A stretch of 64,000 bases of DNA. Source: Diprion similis. Lineage: Eukaryota; Arthropoda; Insecta; Hymenoptera; Diprionidae. The notes under the pieces were generated by a model. That model did not search any database. It was not told the origin of the DNA and saw only the letters and a list, made by a program, of their open reading frames with translations. Position 1 is the first letter of the stretch, and each line of letters starts with the position of its first letter. Below are positions 63,623-64,000 of this stretch, piece after piece. Both the position numbers and the translations under genes were made by a program. The DNA is taken from NCBI RefSeq assembly GCF_021155765.1, contig NC_060108.1, positions 14,409,025 to 14,473,024 of the forward strand, written 5' to 3'.

Positions 63623-64000
63623 ATTTTAATTATTTGCCTAACAAGTGGAACTCTCTTGTTGGGTGGATTAGCCCAATTTCTGAAAAGGCGCAGAAGACAT
63701 CCAGCCTCTTTTGCTAGAAGATATCCCAGAGACGTGAGACATAAGTACATAAACGGAAAGGGTTCAAACTTGGGTAAGATCTTTAATCTTATTCTAGTCA
63801 AATAACATTTGAATTACCATTGTCGCTTTGTTGCAGTACATTGTGTGAACTATTCTTTAAACGATTTTCACCTTTGAATTTTTAAAAAAGATGCTGTATC
63901 CCAAGTATCCTGGGCGAGGCGTAGCGAAGCTAGTACTCGGAGTCACGTCAGTGACCGAGCCTCTCTGATCTCGTCAGTTCCAGGTGGCCCAGACGGTGAT
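63623..64000 (+). CDS. Probable mitoguardin (Miga), partial
   Basis: Exon 63623-63773 is framed by a good acceptor (ttgcttttacag) and donor (GTAAGA). It encodes a hydrophobic membrane segment (ILIICLTSGTLLLGGLAQFL) directly followed by a basic stretch (KRRRRHPASFARRYPRDVRH). A following acceptor (gttccag, ending 63983) opens a second exon in the same phase that runs off the window. A membrane span followed at once by a KRRRR block resembles the N-terminal region of mitoguardin, the outer mitochondrial membrane protein that promotes fusion and lipid transfer. Only about 56 residues are visible, so another membrane protein is possible. The start codon is not identified. Confidence 0.45.

Overview
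The window is a piece of an insect nuclear genome: AT-rich, dense in introns, with simple repeats and short inverted-repeat elements between genes. A selenoprotein T whose selenocysteine site is cysteine, an additional sex combs gene of insect layout, and fat facets/USP9X, eIF2A, CTNNBL1 and TDRD12 orthologues all fit an insect. A hymenopteran is my guess, not a demonstration. Exon models were built by hand from GT-AG (and a few GC-AG and one AT-AC) junctions, and all are frame-consistent from start to stop.

Layout. 1.9-9.2 kb: a peroxisomal 2-hydroxyacid oxidase gene on the minus strand, whose second intron (about 5.1 kb) contains a complete polypeptide GalNAc-transferase gene on the plus strand. 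9.2-16.6 kb: no supported gene, many microsatellites. 16.6-31.8 kb: a 32-exon fat facets/USP9X deubiquitinase (minus), with two glutamine-rich tracts near its C-terminus and three inverted-repeat elements in introns. 33.9-37.4 kb: eIF2A (minus), carrying a textbook U12-type AT-AC intron. 38.8-39.1 kb: a small secreted peptide with a mirror-symmetric cysteine pattern (plus). 39.6-42.4 kb: CTNNBL1 (plus). 44.6-49.4 kb: additional sex combs (minus). 51.0-52.0 kb: selenoprotein T-like (plus). 53.7-55.3 kb: an mTERF-family mitochondrial protein (plus). 56.3-61.6 kb: TDRD12, a Tudor/helicase piRNA-pathway protein (minus). 63.6 kb to the end: the first recognisable exons of a probable mitoguardin gene (plus).

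The genes are unrelated housekeeping and developmental loci and do not form a functional cluster. Two chromatin/ubiquitin regulators (fat facets and Asx, the partner subunit of the Calypso/BAP1 H2A deubiquitinase) lie about 13 kb apart, which I take as chance. No wholly new multi-gene system is visible. The items most worth a second look are the AT-AC intron in eIF2A, the symmetric-cysteine secreted peptide, a roughly 135-bp terminal-inverted-repeat element present at least five times, and the nested GalNAc-transferase.
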